Part shown: positions 43,002 to 52,344 of the stretch, piece by piece | Layout of the letters: each line of letters opens with the position of its first letter | Position numbering within the stretch: the first letter of the stretch is position 1 | DNA from: Methanospirillum lacunae | Lineage (GTDB): Archaea > Halobacteriota > Methanomicrobia > Methanomicrobiales > Methanospirillaceae | Direction: 5' to 3' (one strand) | DNA length: 64,000 nt | Assembly: GCF_046195335.1 (NCBI RefSeq) | Contig: NZ_CP176093.1 | The notes under the pieces: generated by a model | Seen by the model: the letters and a program-made list of their open reading frames with translations, nothing else | Told to the model about the DNA's origin: nothing | Database searches by the model: none | Program-made: the position numbers and the translations under genes

Positions 43002-43838
43002 ATGCTTCGTTATGGATGGATCCTTTTAGTCCTCATCTTTTTCTCAACCGCCGTATCAGGACAACTCACCGTCTCATATATTGATGTTGGCCAGGGCGAC
43101 TCTCAGTTATTGCAGTCTGGTAGCCACAATATGTTGATAGATGCTGGTCCTTTAGATGCAGGTCCCACGGTTGTGAATTATCTTAAAACACACGGAGTAA
43201 CGAATCTCGATGTTGTCGTTGCGACGAATCCAGAGGAGGATCATGTCGGTGGAATGGTTGATGTGTTGAACGCTTTCCCTGTTGGTCTCTATGTTGATAA
43301 CGGAGAATCAACAGCCTCTCAAACCTATGTGGATGTCAAGAGTCTTGTTCAGAAAAAGCAGATTCCTTATGAAGAAGTCAAGACTGGAAAGACAATTCCT
43401 TTTGCAGATGGGATATCTGTTGAGGTACTTAATCCTACATCTGACAAAAATGATCTTAATGAGGATTCTGTTGTTCTTAAAGTTACAGATGGGTCAGAAA
43501 AGTTCCTGTTTATGGGAGACTCCTCGACCTATACTGGTGATCCCTCGGCTCAGATTCTTAAGGTCACGAATCATGGATCTAAATCAGGGAGTTCTCCGTC
43601 TTTCCTCTCATTAGTTAACCCGAAGGTTGCTGTGATCGATGTTGGCGCAAATAATGCATTGGGATATCCTGCTCAAAAGACATTAGAAAACCTGAAAGAT
43701 GCGGGAGCCGAGGTTTACCGGACTGATCGGAATGGAACTATTGTGGTTACCTCTACTGGATCATCATATTCCGCAACATCAGATAAGGGAACCAATTCAT
43801 CAACATCTTCGGTTAAAACCGAAGCTGCCGTTTCGTAA
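43002..43838 (+). CDS. Secreted beta-lactamase-fold hydrolase, ComEC C-terminal type
   Basis: A 278-residue protein with a signal peptide (YGWILLVLIFFSTAVSG). The rest is a metallo-beta-lactamase fold like the ComEC/Rec2 C-terminal domain: VSYIDVGQGDSQLLQ at the start, LIDAGPLDAG, ATNPEEDHVGGM in the metal-binding position, FLFMGDSS and TNHGSKSGSS. In typical relatives the metal motif is HxxxDHxGG; here the first His is Asn. ComEC domains cut DNA during uptake. The Ser/Thr-rich C-terminus may be a linker. The family is firm, the activity is not. Confidence 0.8.
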   Translation: MLRYGWILLVLIFFSTAVSGQLTVSYIDVGQGDSQLLQSGSHNMLIDAGPLDAGPTVVNYLKTHGVTNLDVVVATNPEEDHVGGMVDVLNAFPVGLYVDNGESTASQTYVDVKSLVQKKQIPYEEVKTGKTIPFADGISVEVLNPTSDKNDLNEDSVVLKVTDGSEKFLFMGDSSTYTGDPSAQILKVTNHGSKSGSSPSFLSLVNPKVAVIDVGANNALGYPAQKTLENLKDAGAEVYRTDRNGTIVVTSTGSSYSATSDKGTNSSTSSVKTEAAVS

Positions 43839-44134
43839 TCCGGGCTGCTGTAGATACAATTGAAAGTGACTGGGTAATCCAAGCCCTAGTCTCACTTTTT
43901 CCTGGGTTGAAGAAGATGGGCGCCGGGAAATATCGATCACCTTGTATGTGAAAGACATGATTGGACTAGAGTACACTTCCCAACTCATGTATATATCGTT
44001 AGATAGATAACAAAGAAGGGCGAAGTTCAAAGATCTTTTTTTAAGACATCATGTCTTGTAACTTCTATAGTGGAATATCTCAACATCAGAAAACAGATAC
44101 ATAAAAAAAGATGAAACTTTGGAAAAACTGACTA

Positions 44135-44206
44135 CGCCCCGGCTGGGACTTGAACCCAGGTCAAAAGCTCCGGAGGCTTCTAGGATATCCTCTACCCTAC
44201 CGGGGC
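44135..44206 (-). tRNA. tRNA-Arg(CCG)
   Basis: On the minus strand a complete cloverleaf: acceptor GCCCCGG / CCGGGGC, D-arm, anticodon stem GAAGC / GCTTT with loop CTCCGGA (anticodon CCG), and T-arm CTGGG-TTCAAGT-CCCAG, discriminator G. No CCA is encoded and no intron is present. Confidence 0.93.
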
Positions 44207-44255
44207 AGCCTTACTTTATTAGATCTTCGAGCAAATAAAGGGATTGGGTACCCCT

Positions 44256-45281
44256 TTACTTATGGGTCGGATACGAATGCCAGATCTTGCATGCTCCTTC
44301 GTGAGAAACCATGCATGGTCCAACCGGTGTCCGTGGAGTACACACTTTCCCAAATAATTTACAGTCAGATGGATCTGCGATTCCTCTGAGCACCTTATCA
44401 CAGATACATGCTGAATTTTTGCTGACCTTTTTATATACAATATTGAACTTCTTTTGTGCATCGTATTGTGAGAATTCATCCCTGAGTTTAAGTCCCGATT
44501 TTGGAATAACGGGAAACCCTCTCCATTCCACATCACAGGGCTCAAATACCTGGTCCATGATGGCTTTTGCTTTCGGGTTTCCTTCTTCTTGTACAGCTCT
44601 CGGGTATGCATTCTCTACAAACCCGGTTCCATCTCTGACCTGCTGGGCAAGCATACAGAGCCCAAGTAATATGTCATCAGCTTCAAACCCGGCAACGACC
44701 TGGGGAACCTGAAACTGCCTGTATTCCTCAATTCCTGCAACCGTCAGAACATGACCCGGAAGCATAAATCCGTCAAGACGTGCTTCACCCTGCGATAAAA
44801 GCCATTGCATTGCCGGGGGCACAATCCGGTGAAAAGAGAGTATGGAAAAGTTGGCAGGAGGATTTGTTAAAAGCATGGCTGCCACTGTGGGTGCAGTCGT
44901 CTCAAACCCTACTGAAACAAACACAACCTCTTTGTCTGTCTTTTGTGCTATCTCAATGGCTTTGTGAACTCCCTGAACAATTCTCACATCTCCGCCACAG
45001 CTCTCAAGAGTCCCTTCTGAACCGGGAACCCTGAGAAGATCACCATATGTTGCGATGATACATCCTTTTGCGGCGAGTTCGAGAGCTGCATCGATCTCAC
45101 CCTGTGGAGTGATGCAGACCGGACAGCCTGGGCCCATAACGATCTTCAGATTGCCGGGGAGCATGCTCCGGATCCCGTTTTTTGCAATGGCAGCTTCATG
45201 CGTTCCACAGACATGCATGAATGTCATCGGACGATCGGTCAGCTCCGCAAGTTTCTTTGCAATCGGGTTATCATGAGCCAT
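44256..45281 (-). CDS. hypD: Hydrogenase maturation protein HypD
   Basis: A 341-residue protein. Iron-binding and redox cysteine motifs are FMHVCGTHEA, GPGCPVCITPQG and the C-terminal NSACICDKVLRG. HypD with HypC assembles the Fe(CN)2CO unit of [NiFe] hydrogenases, essential in a hydrogenotrophic methanogen. I place the start at ATG 45279-45281 (MAHDNPIAKKLAELTDRPMT), which matches family starts; a longer frame to 45416 would be unusual and would overlap mscS. The gene stands next to tRNA-Arg and is divergent from mscS. Confidence 0.95.
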   Translation of the reverse strand: MAHDNPIAKKLAELTDRPMTFMHVCGTHEAAIAKNGIRSMLPGNLKIVMGPGCPVCITPQGEIDAALELAAKGCIIATYGDLLRVPGSEGTLESCGGDVRIVQGVHKAIEIAQKTDKEVVFVSVGFETTAPTVAAMLLTNPPANFSILSFHRIVPPAMQWLLSQGEARLDGFMLPGHVLTVAGIEEYRQFQVPQVVAGFEADDILLGLCMLAQQVRDGTGFVENAYPRAVQEEGNPKAKAIMDQVFEPCDVEWRGFPVIPKSGLKLRDEFSQYDAQKKFNIVYKKVSKNSACICDKVLRGIADPSDCKLFGKVCTPRTPVGPCMVSHEGACKIWHSYPTHK

Positions 45282-45288
45282 AATCCTG

Positions 45289-45298
45289 TATATATAAG
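45289..45298 (+). promoter_or_regulatory. TATA box of mscS
   Basis: TATATATAAG ends 25 bases before the mscS ATG at 45323, consistent with a leaderless transcript. Confidence 0.5.
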
Positions 45299-45322
45299 TC
45301 CGTTGAGCATAAACCTGATCGT

Positions 45323-46366
45323 ATGCCCTTTGGAAACATCCCGGCTGCTCTGGTGATTGTAGCAGGTTGTGTTCTCGCTGTGATTCTCTATTTCGCTGGA
45401 TCGAAAATCCGTACACATCTTGAAGGATCAGAAAAGGGTATCAGTCGGGTAATCATATCAGCGCTCGGAATTCCCGCTGTAATTGCCATTTTAACAATAA
45501 CCATCTTTCTGGCTCTCAGGTATATTGCCGACCTTCCTGAGCTCGCCCATCAGGTTATGGAGAGCACCTATGCACAGGTTTTGTACATCATCCTGGGCAG
45601 TTTAATTATTGCATTCTTTGTCAGGAATTTTTTGGATCTGTACGGGAAGAAAATTGCTAATCTGACAGATTCTGATTTTGACGACAAATTGGTTCATTTT
45701 CTTCAGAGTGTGTATGGGTATGTCATCGGAATCGGGGCTTTTTTTATGATCCTCTCCGTACTCAAGATAGATATCACTCCACTCCTTGCTACCGGAGGTC
45801 TCGTGGGTATAGTGGTGGGTCTCGCTGCCCAGGATACATTTGGCAACTTCTTTTCCGGAGCCATGATTGCTGCAGATCAGCCTTTCAGGGAAGGAGATCG
45901 GATCGAAATACAGGGGGTCATTGGAGATGTTGTATCTGTCGGACCACGAAGTACAAGGATTAAAACCCTGGACAGTCAGCTGGTGACTGTTCCAAATAAG
46001 ATTCTGACTGAGAATATGCTGACAAACTTTGCTCTTCCTGACATCACTCTGAAAGTCAGAATTTCTGTAGGGACTGGATATGATTCTGACATTAATCTGG
46101 TGAAAAACATTTTGAAAACAGTTGCACAAAAGGGCATTGCATCCGGGTTTGTTCTTTCAACCCCTGCTCCTGAAGTATATTTTCTGGAGTTTGGCGAATC
46201 TGCGCTGATGTTTCAACTTCTTATCTGGACCGGGATGTATGACAAAACGTTTGAGGTCAGGGATTATCTCAACACGGAGATCTACACTGCTTTCAAGGCT
46301 GCAGGAATTGAGATCCCATATCCGCAGATGGACCTCCATCTCAAATCCTCACCAGTCCATATTTAA
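45323..46366 (+). CDS. Small-conductance mechanosensitive channel (MscS family)
   Basis: A 347-residue channel. About four hydrophobic segments precede the pore region (GGLVGIVVGLAAQDTFGNFF), followed by the conserved beta-domain entry IAADQPFREGDRIEI and the MscS beta and C-terminal domains. It opens under membrane tension and releases osmolytes during hypo-osmotic shock. It is divergent from hypD and precedes tRNA-Thr. Confidence 0.92.
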   Translation: MPFGNIPAALVIVAGCVLAVILYFAGSKIRTHLEGSEKGISRVIISALGIPAVIAILTITIFLALRYIADLPELAHQVMESTYAQVLYIILGSLIIAFFVRNFLDLYGKKIANLTDSDFDDKLVHFLQSVYGYVIGIGAFFMILSVLKIDITPLLATGGLVGIVVGLAAQDTFGNFFSGAMIAADQPFREGDRIEIQGVIGDVVSVGPRSTRIKTLDSQLVTVPNKILTENMLTNFALPDITLKVRISVGTGYDSDINLVKNILKTVAQKGIASGFVLSTPAPEVYFLEFGESALMFQLLIWTGMYDKTFEVRDYLNTEIYTAFKAAGIEIPYPQMDLHLKSSPVHI

Positions 46367-46401
46367 ATGACCATTCAAAGGGCACTATGGGCAGCGTTAA
46401 A

Positions 46402-46409
46402 TTTATATG
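46402..46409 (+). promoter_or_regulatory. TATA box of tRNA-Thr
   Basis: TTTATATG is centred about 32 bases before the tRNA 5' end, a normal archaeal promoter distance. Confidence 0.5.
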
Positions 46410-46437
46410 TGCACCCGGAGTATATGTAAAGGCACAA

Positions 46438-46510
<73 letters not shown>

Positions 46511-46716
46511 CTTTTACATTTTTCCAGTTTTTTTTACTGTTTTAGGGTTATTCAATTTATAAAAACCAAAATAGTAGATCACATAATCTATTTTTCATTG
46601 TAATGAAATGGACCAGATTTCAACCAGCATATGTTATGTCCATCAAATGATTTGATTATTTGATTGGATCCTGACCGTCATTCTAGGATATGTGATACCT
46701 GTTGTTCCCATCTCTA

Positions 46717-47145
46717 TTAATCACCCGGGTGGCTGATGAGGAGCTCGTTTTTTTCTGTCTTCATATGATCCGGCAGTATCTCATCTACCGGTGGTATATG
46801 AATTTCCACTCGTGTGATTGGTATCTTCTGGAACGAAGGGTTGTTTCCGGAGGGTCTACCTGAGGCTGTCACGAAGACCGACTATTGAATCATGTATTCC
46901 GAAGAGATGCTCTCTTCTAATGTTTGTTTAATGTGCAGTCAGGAGGAACCGGACCTGTGATCTTGTAGGGAAAGGGACTGGTTATTTTGATCGCTGTCCG
47001 CTAGAGGAGGATCATAAATCTTGCTGAGTTTCTCCGGGTGATCGAGAGAGAGAACCAGGTTTCCAGGCACCGGAAAAATTCCCGTGCGTATTATCTTAGA
47101 AACCGTACCCGGATCCTGCAGAAGAGGAGAGAGAAGATGAGTCAA
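46717..47145 (-). pseudogene. Possible decayed gene downstream of hicA
   Basis: One frame of about 143 codons has only two stops, TGA at 46939 and a TAG near 46884. Readable parts are IRTGIFPVPGNLVLSLDHPE and VEIHIPPVDEILPDHMKTEK, ending at TAA 46717-46719. It overlaps the end of the hicA remnant by a few bases. The family is not recognised. It may be chance, since no homologue is known to me. Confidence 0.25.
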
Positions 47146-47394
47146 CGGTTAAAGAATGCCAGGTATTCTTCAGGGGTAATCCTGTTGTCCGGATAACTTG
47201 CGAGGTAATCCGGGTCCAAGTTCTTTGCCTGAGTGAATGGGTATCGAGAGATGAACAGGACTGCCTTCTTTGATCAGGATGTGATGGCTACCGTCGATAT
47301 GGTTTACCATCCATCCTGCCTGTTTGAAAGCAGCGACGTGGAGATATCCTGATGCCCGGGGTAATTTAGAACTGAAAAATTTCAGGAATCTCAA
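47142..47394 (-). pseudogene. hicA-type toxin gene, frameshifted
   Basis: The frame from 47394 (TTG) reads LHVAAFKQAGWMVNHIDGSH, then HILIKEGSPVHLSIPIHSGK and ELGPGL, which is the HicA double-stranded RNA-binding fold with the catalytic His in GSHH. The C-terminus then goes out of frame; the expected ending ITPEEYLAFFNR lies in another frame and stops at 47142. About two bases are missing between. HicA is an mRNA interferase, so the loss would leave the antitoxin alone. A sequencing error is the alternative. Confidence 0.6.
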
Positions 47395-47602
47395 GTGAGA
47401 AGGAGAATGTATCTGAAGTATTATTCAGGAGGGTGCATGTGGCGGTCTTTACGTGGCTGGTGATACATCCGGCAATGGCCTCGTTGATTAACTCCAGAGC
47501 TTCTTCGAGGGTATCACCTTCAGAAGGGCAGCCTGGAAGTTCAGGGCATTCCATGACAAAATGCCCTTCTTCATCTTTTTCACAGAGGATTGTTAGTTTC
47601 AT
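47366..47602 (-). CDS. hicB: HicB-family antitoxin
   Basis: A 78-residue protein with the partial RNase-H-like HicB fold. The signature is ELPGCPSEGDTLEEALELIN followed by EAI. HicB neutralises HicA and often represses its own operon through a separate DNA-binding part, which this short version lacks. It lies upstream of hicA with a 29-base overlap. Because hicA is frameshifted, this antitoxin is probably an orphan now. Confidence 0.8.
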   Translation of the reverse strand: MKLTILCEKDEEGHFVMECPELPGCPSEGDTLEEALELINEAIAGCITSHVKTATCTLLNNTSDTFSFSLEIPEIFQF

Positions 47603-47725
47603 GATAGTCAGGATGATTATGAATTATTTTTTGGTATCTTACTTGTAAGGCAATAAACATCTTTGCCGTTTTATGAAGAGTCTGGTTTCAGTGATGTGGA
47701 ACCGAAGAGGAGCAGGAGTGATCTG

Positions 47726-48061
47726 ATGCCGGGATTTGGTGTGACCAGTGAACGGTCGTCTCATCCACTGGAGAAGGTTGGAAGATTCAGGATTGAGGGT
47801 GAGTTGGTTGTGATCTATCTAGAAGGGGTTGGATCGTTTCTTGTTAAGAAAGTTCAGGTGGTTTCTGTTGTTCTCGGGCTTTGTGATGAGATCATCCGGG
47901 ATAGAGTAGAAGGAGAAGTAGGGGTGATGAGTCTATCTGATAGTGGACGAGGATTGAGAAAGGGGATTCTTGGGGAGCAGTATGTTGGTCTGGTGCAGAG
48001 GGTGAAGAGAGTATTGGAGGGAAAAGAAGGGAAATGGGCGGTGTTTGGAGTGACAGAGTAA
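47726..48061 (+). CDS. Small conserved protein of the KVGR(L/F)RI family, copy 2
   Basis: A 111-residue protein homologous along most of its length to the 105-residue protein at 30059-30376 (KVGRFRIEGELVVIYLEGVG vs KVGRLRIVGDCVLIEIDGEG; KEGKWAVFGV vs KKAALWVPV). Start ATG at 47726 follows GGAG seven bases upstream; an in-frame TTG at 47663 is less likely. Base usage is unusually G-rich in purine runs. Function is unknown. It stands alone between hicBA and the TrlF-type gene. Confidence 0.6.
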   Translation: MPGFGVTSERSSHPLEKVGRFRIEGELVVIYLEGVGSFLVKKVQVVSVVLGLCDEIIRDRVEGEVGVMSLSDSGRGLRKGILGEQYVGLVQRVKRVLEGKEGKWAVFGVTE

Positions 48062-48149
48062 TACTTCACAAAATGTATAAATTACATATAAATATATGGT
48101 TTTCACATTTTATCGATTATATCTAACATATTTTCGATATTATGATAAT

Positions 48150-50963
48150 TCAATTCATTATTCCAAGATTTCCATATTTATTTTCCCGCAATCTGAATGC
48201 TTCCTTTCCACCCTCTAAAACTGGAAGAATTTCATTTCGAATATCCATACTTTCAATCGCTCCTGGTTTGTAAGATATTACTCCATCTACATAAGAAGCC
48301 GAAATTATTTGTTCAGCATCAGCATTTACTACTAGATTAGCATTATTAGTAGCGATAATAATCTGTCGTTTCTTTTTTGCTTCTTTAATAGCCTTAACTA
48401 ACTGCAAAAAAATAAATCGATTGTCTAAATTTTCTTCAGGCTGGTCTAATAAGAGGGGATAATCTCCTTCGGATAAAAATAATTTTAATAAAACTGTTGC
48501 CTTTTGACCCATTGAAAGTTTCTCCAAATGGATATTATTGAAAGAAATTCCGATTTTATCGTCAACATAATTTCCAAATAGCCAATTATAAAATTCATTT
48601 ACCCCGTTCCCTTTCTTACTATAGGTCTTATTATTAATGAATTGAATTATTAATGTTATAATTGAATCTAAATTATCATTATCAGAGAAATATGACATTA
48701 ATATGGTGTCATAAGTTGTTATGAATGACTCAATATCATGTTCTGTTACTTTTCTTAAATTGAATAAATCAAGTGCTTTTTCCCGAATCTTTTCTTTATT
48801 AAATATTGAAGAGGAAAAAAACTCGATATCATTTAGTATATCACTTTTACCTTGTGAAAATGAAGAGGAAATTTGATTGAAAAGATGAGTTTTTTCTTTA
48901 TGGTATCCTAATATTTTTTTGAATGATAATTCTCTTTCATCTTCTAATTTTTTCTTAATTTGTTCATAATTATCAATTTTTAGTTTCTCTTGCTTTATTT
49001 CATCCAGTTGTTGTTTTAAGGTATGGATAGTCTCAAGAATTTTTACATGTTCTTCTTGTTCTTTCAACAACGGTTCTAATTTGTTATTAATTTCTTCTAA
49101 TTTTTGTCCATTAGTAATCAAATCCAATGAGATCTTTTCTGATAATTGTGATAAATCTTTAGTTTGCCTTGAGATATCTAATGGAGTTATTGATGTATAT
49201 CCATCAAATCTTTTGAGAGTATTATTCAATTGTGAAATTTGTGAGATTATTGGTTCAACTTCATCAATTATTTTTGAATGAATATCATCGACTTGTTTGT
49301 TTAACTGAATTATTGAAGCTTTTTGTGTCAGTATTTTCTCTTTTTTTGAAGATAACTCTTGAATAGAGATGAGTTTTTTTTCATCTATTTTAGACTCGAT
49401 TTCTGTTAGAAATAGTTCTTTATCTAATAATTCAGTTTTTTTTATTGAGAGGCGGGATTCAATATCATTAAGAATGGCTTTTGATGTTTTTTCTTCCTGT
49501 TGAACTATATTTCCGTTTATTTGCCTGATACTTTCAGAGGTCTCAAGAATTTTTTGTTCTATCTCTTTATATTGTAGCAGATAATGGCTCTCACGAATAA
49601 CCTCACTTTGAAAGATAATTTCCTCAATTTTTCGATTCAGGGATTCCCAGTCCCCACAATATTGATCGATTTTTCCTTGGGGAAAATATTCTATCCTTGA
49701 AAAATCACAAACATTATTATCTTGAATCTTTTTTGTTATGTGTTGCAATTTCGGATCAAGAAATTCGATATTTATAGTCAATTCAGTTGTTTCAGTTTCA
49801 ATCCTTTGAACAAATGAGTTCTTATCGTCGTTATCCTTTGATTTTCTTCTATTTATAAAGCAATGGGCTATTAAGTCAATTAATGCCGTTTTTCCACTAC
49901 CCTTCCCGCCGGTAATTGCAATAAAATTTTTATTAAGAGGAATTTGATTATTCTCAAGAGAGCATTTAGAATTAATAAACCCTTTTGATATTTTTACTGA
50001 AGATAGAGTATAACCTGGCTTTCTAGGATCAGGATTTTCTTTTTGAATATTTACTCGTTCCTCTGGTTCATATAGTATTTGTTTTAATCCTTCAAATGTT
50101 GGATTTGCCTTAATCCAACAGTTTTTCTCTTCTGCAGGTTTACATAAAAGGTCATATTTGTGAGCATCTGATCCATGAATACAAGGATAGTATTTTCCAA
50201 AAGCTTTTAAAAATGCACCTGGTTCTTCTTTTTTTCCTAAACAAAAATCGATTGTACTTTTTTGTGAAGAAAAAACTGCATGTGATTGATGTAAATGAAG
50301 ACTTTTAATTGTATGTCCTTGACTATCCCATCTAATATTTTCCCAAATACGATCAGGGAGAACAAGTAAATATTTGCCGGAAAATATTGATTTTTTCTCA
50401 TTTAGTGTGCTTATAATATTATCTAAAGAAACATATGCGTTTTTACATCCTGCAATATATTCTGAATCTCCTTTAAACTCTTGGTTTTTTTCTTGAACAT
50501 ATTTACCTAATTCAAGGATTGCTTCATAACTAAGTGGCCTTGATTCATTATTTGGAAACTTAATTTTTAGATCATTAAGAAAATATCGTTGTATAATATC
50601 TGGTGAAAGTTCATCACTAAATATTACATGATAATTTAATTTCTGTGTTGATCCATCAATAATTAAGGATTCTAAACGAAATTCAATATTCGGTAAGATT
50701 AAATCAAAATTTTTTAACCGATTATCTTTCCGGTATTTAAGAATTTTTTTATATCCTTCAATAGAGAAATAATCTGTAACACCAAGAACAGAGACATCTA
50801 ATATTTTTTCTAATTCATCAGCATATTTATCCCAAATTGCGTTTTCTCCTAAATATACATCCCTTTCACTTTCTAAAATCTTATATTGGTGTTCAAAGGA
50901 TGCAGGTGTGTGAACGTGAAGATCCCATCTCCTCCATTGTGATCCTCGTTGAATTTGATACAT
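48150..50963 (-). CDS. PHP-domain plus SMC-like ATPase (TrlF family), probable defence protein
   Basis: A 937-residue protein. Residues 1-330 form a PHP phosphoesterase domain (DLHVHTPAS, GVTDYFSIEGY, CIHGSDAHKY). A Walker A motif GGKGSGKTALIDLI is at about 352, a long coiled coil spans about 450-720, and the C-terminus has the ABC signature LSMGQKATVLLKLF, Walker B LLLDQPEENLDN and IIIATNNANLVVNADAEQI. This is the layout of TrlF-family AAA-like ATPases and of single-gene PHP-ATPase antiphage proteins. PHP probably cuts nucleic acid or nucleotide when the ATPase senses infection. It is AT-rich and in an accessory zone. Confidence 0.8.
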   Translation of the reverse strand: MYQIQRGSQWRRWDLHVHTPASFEHQYKILESERDVYLGENAIWDKYADELEKILDVSVLGVTDYFSIEGYKKILKYRKDNRLKNFDLILPNIEFRLESLIIDGSTQKLNYHVIFSDELSPDIIQRYFLNDLKIKFPNNESRPLSYEAILELGKYVQEKNQEFKGDSEYIAGCKNAYVSLDNIISTLNEKKSIFSGKYLLVLPDRIWENIRWDSQGHTIKSLHLHQSHAVFSSQKSTIDFCLGKKEEPGAFLKAFGKYYPCIHGSDAHKYDLLCKPAEEKNCWIKANPTFEGLKQILYEPEERVNIQKENPDPRKPGYTLSSVKISKGFINSKCSLENNQIPLNKNFIAITGGKGSGKTALIDLIAHCFINRRKSKDNDDKNSFVQRIETETTELTINIEFLDPKLQHITKKIQDNNVCDFSRIEYFPQGKIDQYCGDWESLNRKIEEIIFQSEVIRESHYLLQYKEIEQKILETSESIRQINGNIVQQEEKTSKAILNDIESRLSIKKTELLDKELFLTEIESKIDEKKLISIQELSSKKEKILTQKASIIQLNKQVDDIHSKIIDEVEPIISQISQLNNTLKRFDGYTSITPLDISRQTKDLSQLSEKISLDLITNGQKLEEINNKLEPLLKEQEEHVKILETIHTLKQQLDEIKQEKLKIDNYEQIKKKLEDERELSFKKILGYHKEKTHLFNQISSSFSQGKSDILNDIEFFSSSIFNKEKIREKALDLFNLRKVTEHDIESFITTYDTILMSYFSDNDNLDSIITLIIQFINNKTYSKKGNGVNEFYNWLFGNYVDDKIGISFNNIHLEKLSMGQKATVLLKLFLSEGDYPLLLDQPEENLDNRFIFLQLVKAIKEAKKKRQIIIATNNANLVVNADAEQIISASYVDGVISYKPGAIESMDIRNEILPVLEGGKEAFRLRENKYGNLGIMN

Positions 50964-51384
50964 CAGATCACCGAATAATTAAATATCATCAATAAATGAC
51001 TTTCTTCATTTGGATGTTTATTTGAATTTTTTTGATTATTAAAGTTAAACAAATTCTTATTAATCATAATTTTTCCACATTTTAGGTGCAAATTAAGTCT
51101 ATATGGGTAGATGTTTTTGAATTCTATAAGACTTTGCAGTCTATGAAAATAATAATTATATCGTATTTTTATATGGATTTCGGTTTTTACCTAATAGTGA
51201 ATAGGATTAATGGAGTTTAGATTGAAAATCATTAATTTAAAGTTTTTTTAATTGTTGCCTCTGTCACTCCGTTTCCCCATCCCTCTTTTCTCCTTCCCCC
51301 GTTTTAAATCCGCGTTCAACCATATATATACCCCGAATTTATTCTCTAATCAGCCGCATGCAATCGCGACAGGGGTCATCGAAC
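50964..51384. other. AT-rich intergenic region with promoter of the broken MADF copy
   Basis: No gene. A TATA box CATATATATA at 51321-51330 lies about 55 bases before the ATG at 51385. The last 130 bases are similar to 61800-61931 upstream of the other broken copy, so promoter and leader were duplicated with the gene. Confidence 0.5.
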
Positions 51385-51887
51385 ATGGCAGATTTCACTC
51401 AGACTTCAACAGTGAGGATAGCTGTCCGGAACCTTACAAATCCGATCAATAGTCTGACTTCTTTTACTGCTCTGATCCAGGATATCCTGGATAATTACCC
51501 ATGGGGCTGCACTACGTATGAGAGATCAGGAGTAACCCTTCCTGCTGTCTCAAAATCATCAGAGTCCTACTCCGGCCGGGTAATCTACGAAAACGCCGAG
51601 GCAAAGACCATCGGGTTTATCAGTGTCAAGGCTCCAACGTCCTCAGCCTATCACTGACATCAGCACGATCATTGCTACCACCACCCTGGACACTACTCAT
51701 TAGAGGCACTCTGTCTCATGACAGCTCAGAGGATGGGTTCAGCTGATCCATCAAGTGTCATCACTTAAATGGTGAATTGTTCACGGTCAAATTTACCCGG
51801 GATACGGTAATCATCTCGTCCTATGAGGCAGATGTCATTCTCACCGCTATTGAATCCTGGGCTGATATGGTTGAACAACTCGCATAA
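51385..51887 (+). pseudogene. MADF...NPWGCTSY family gene, broken copy A
   Basis: From ATG 51385 it reads MADFTQTSTVRIAVRNLTNP and DNYPWGCTTY, then SGRVIYENAEAKTIGFISVK, and stops at TGA 51655-51657 after 90 residues because of a small deletion at the position equivalent to residue 93 of the intact protein. The remainder stays recognisable (DSSEDGF, then HLNGELF, then IESWADMVEQLA) through further stops to 51887. The same break site is present in copy B at 61932. A leftover of the second operon gene follows at 51931. Confidence 0.7.
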
Positions 51888-51930
51888 ACATCTCGTAATA
51901 CTCCCTTTTTTCCTTTCCGAGGTTACGGGA

Positions 51931-51996
51931 ATGAATTGGTATTACATTGGAACTGGAGCCCTTTTGATCCTCTGTCAGTTCTTCTCGAAAGTCTAA
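51931..51996 (+). pseudogene. Remnant of the second gene of the MADF operon
   Basis: ATG 51931 opens a 21-codon frame MNWYYIGTGALLILCQFFSK ending at TAA 51994. It matches the start of the 184-residue protein at 25493 (MNWKFILSGGIFLVLAAFVG), including the GAGG-type ribosome site. The rest of the gene is missing. Confidence 0.5.
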
Positions 51997-52344
51997 CCGG
52001 TTTTAGAAACCGGGATATTTGAAACGATAAAATACGTATGTGCCGTGAGACACGGTACGGGGTTCATGGAAGACCGGCCCGATACTGGTTTTCATAGTAC
52101 TGAAGGAGAGAATTTCGGACACCCCTCAACTCTTGGATAATTCACCACCACCTGATCGTTTAGATGTTCCAAAACCCAAGGTCCCCCACCTTTACTATAA
52201 TTGATTCCCCCATATTCTATTATCTTGATGAGGTTCTCAATTCTACAGTTCTTATGAAACAGCCTTGATATTTATGATGGTTTTATATCTGCCCATCTTC
52301 CAAAAAATATCGACGGTATCCTGAATAAAAAATATAAAAAGTAA
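51997..52344. other. Intergenic region
   Basis: No gene seen. A short hairpin AACCGGTTTTAGAAACCGGG lies at about 51996-52016 right after the operon remnant and may be a terminator. Confidence 0.3.
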
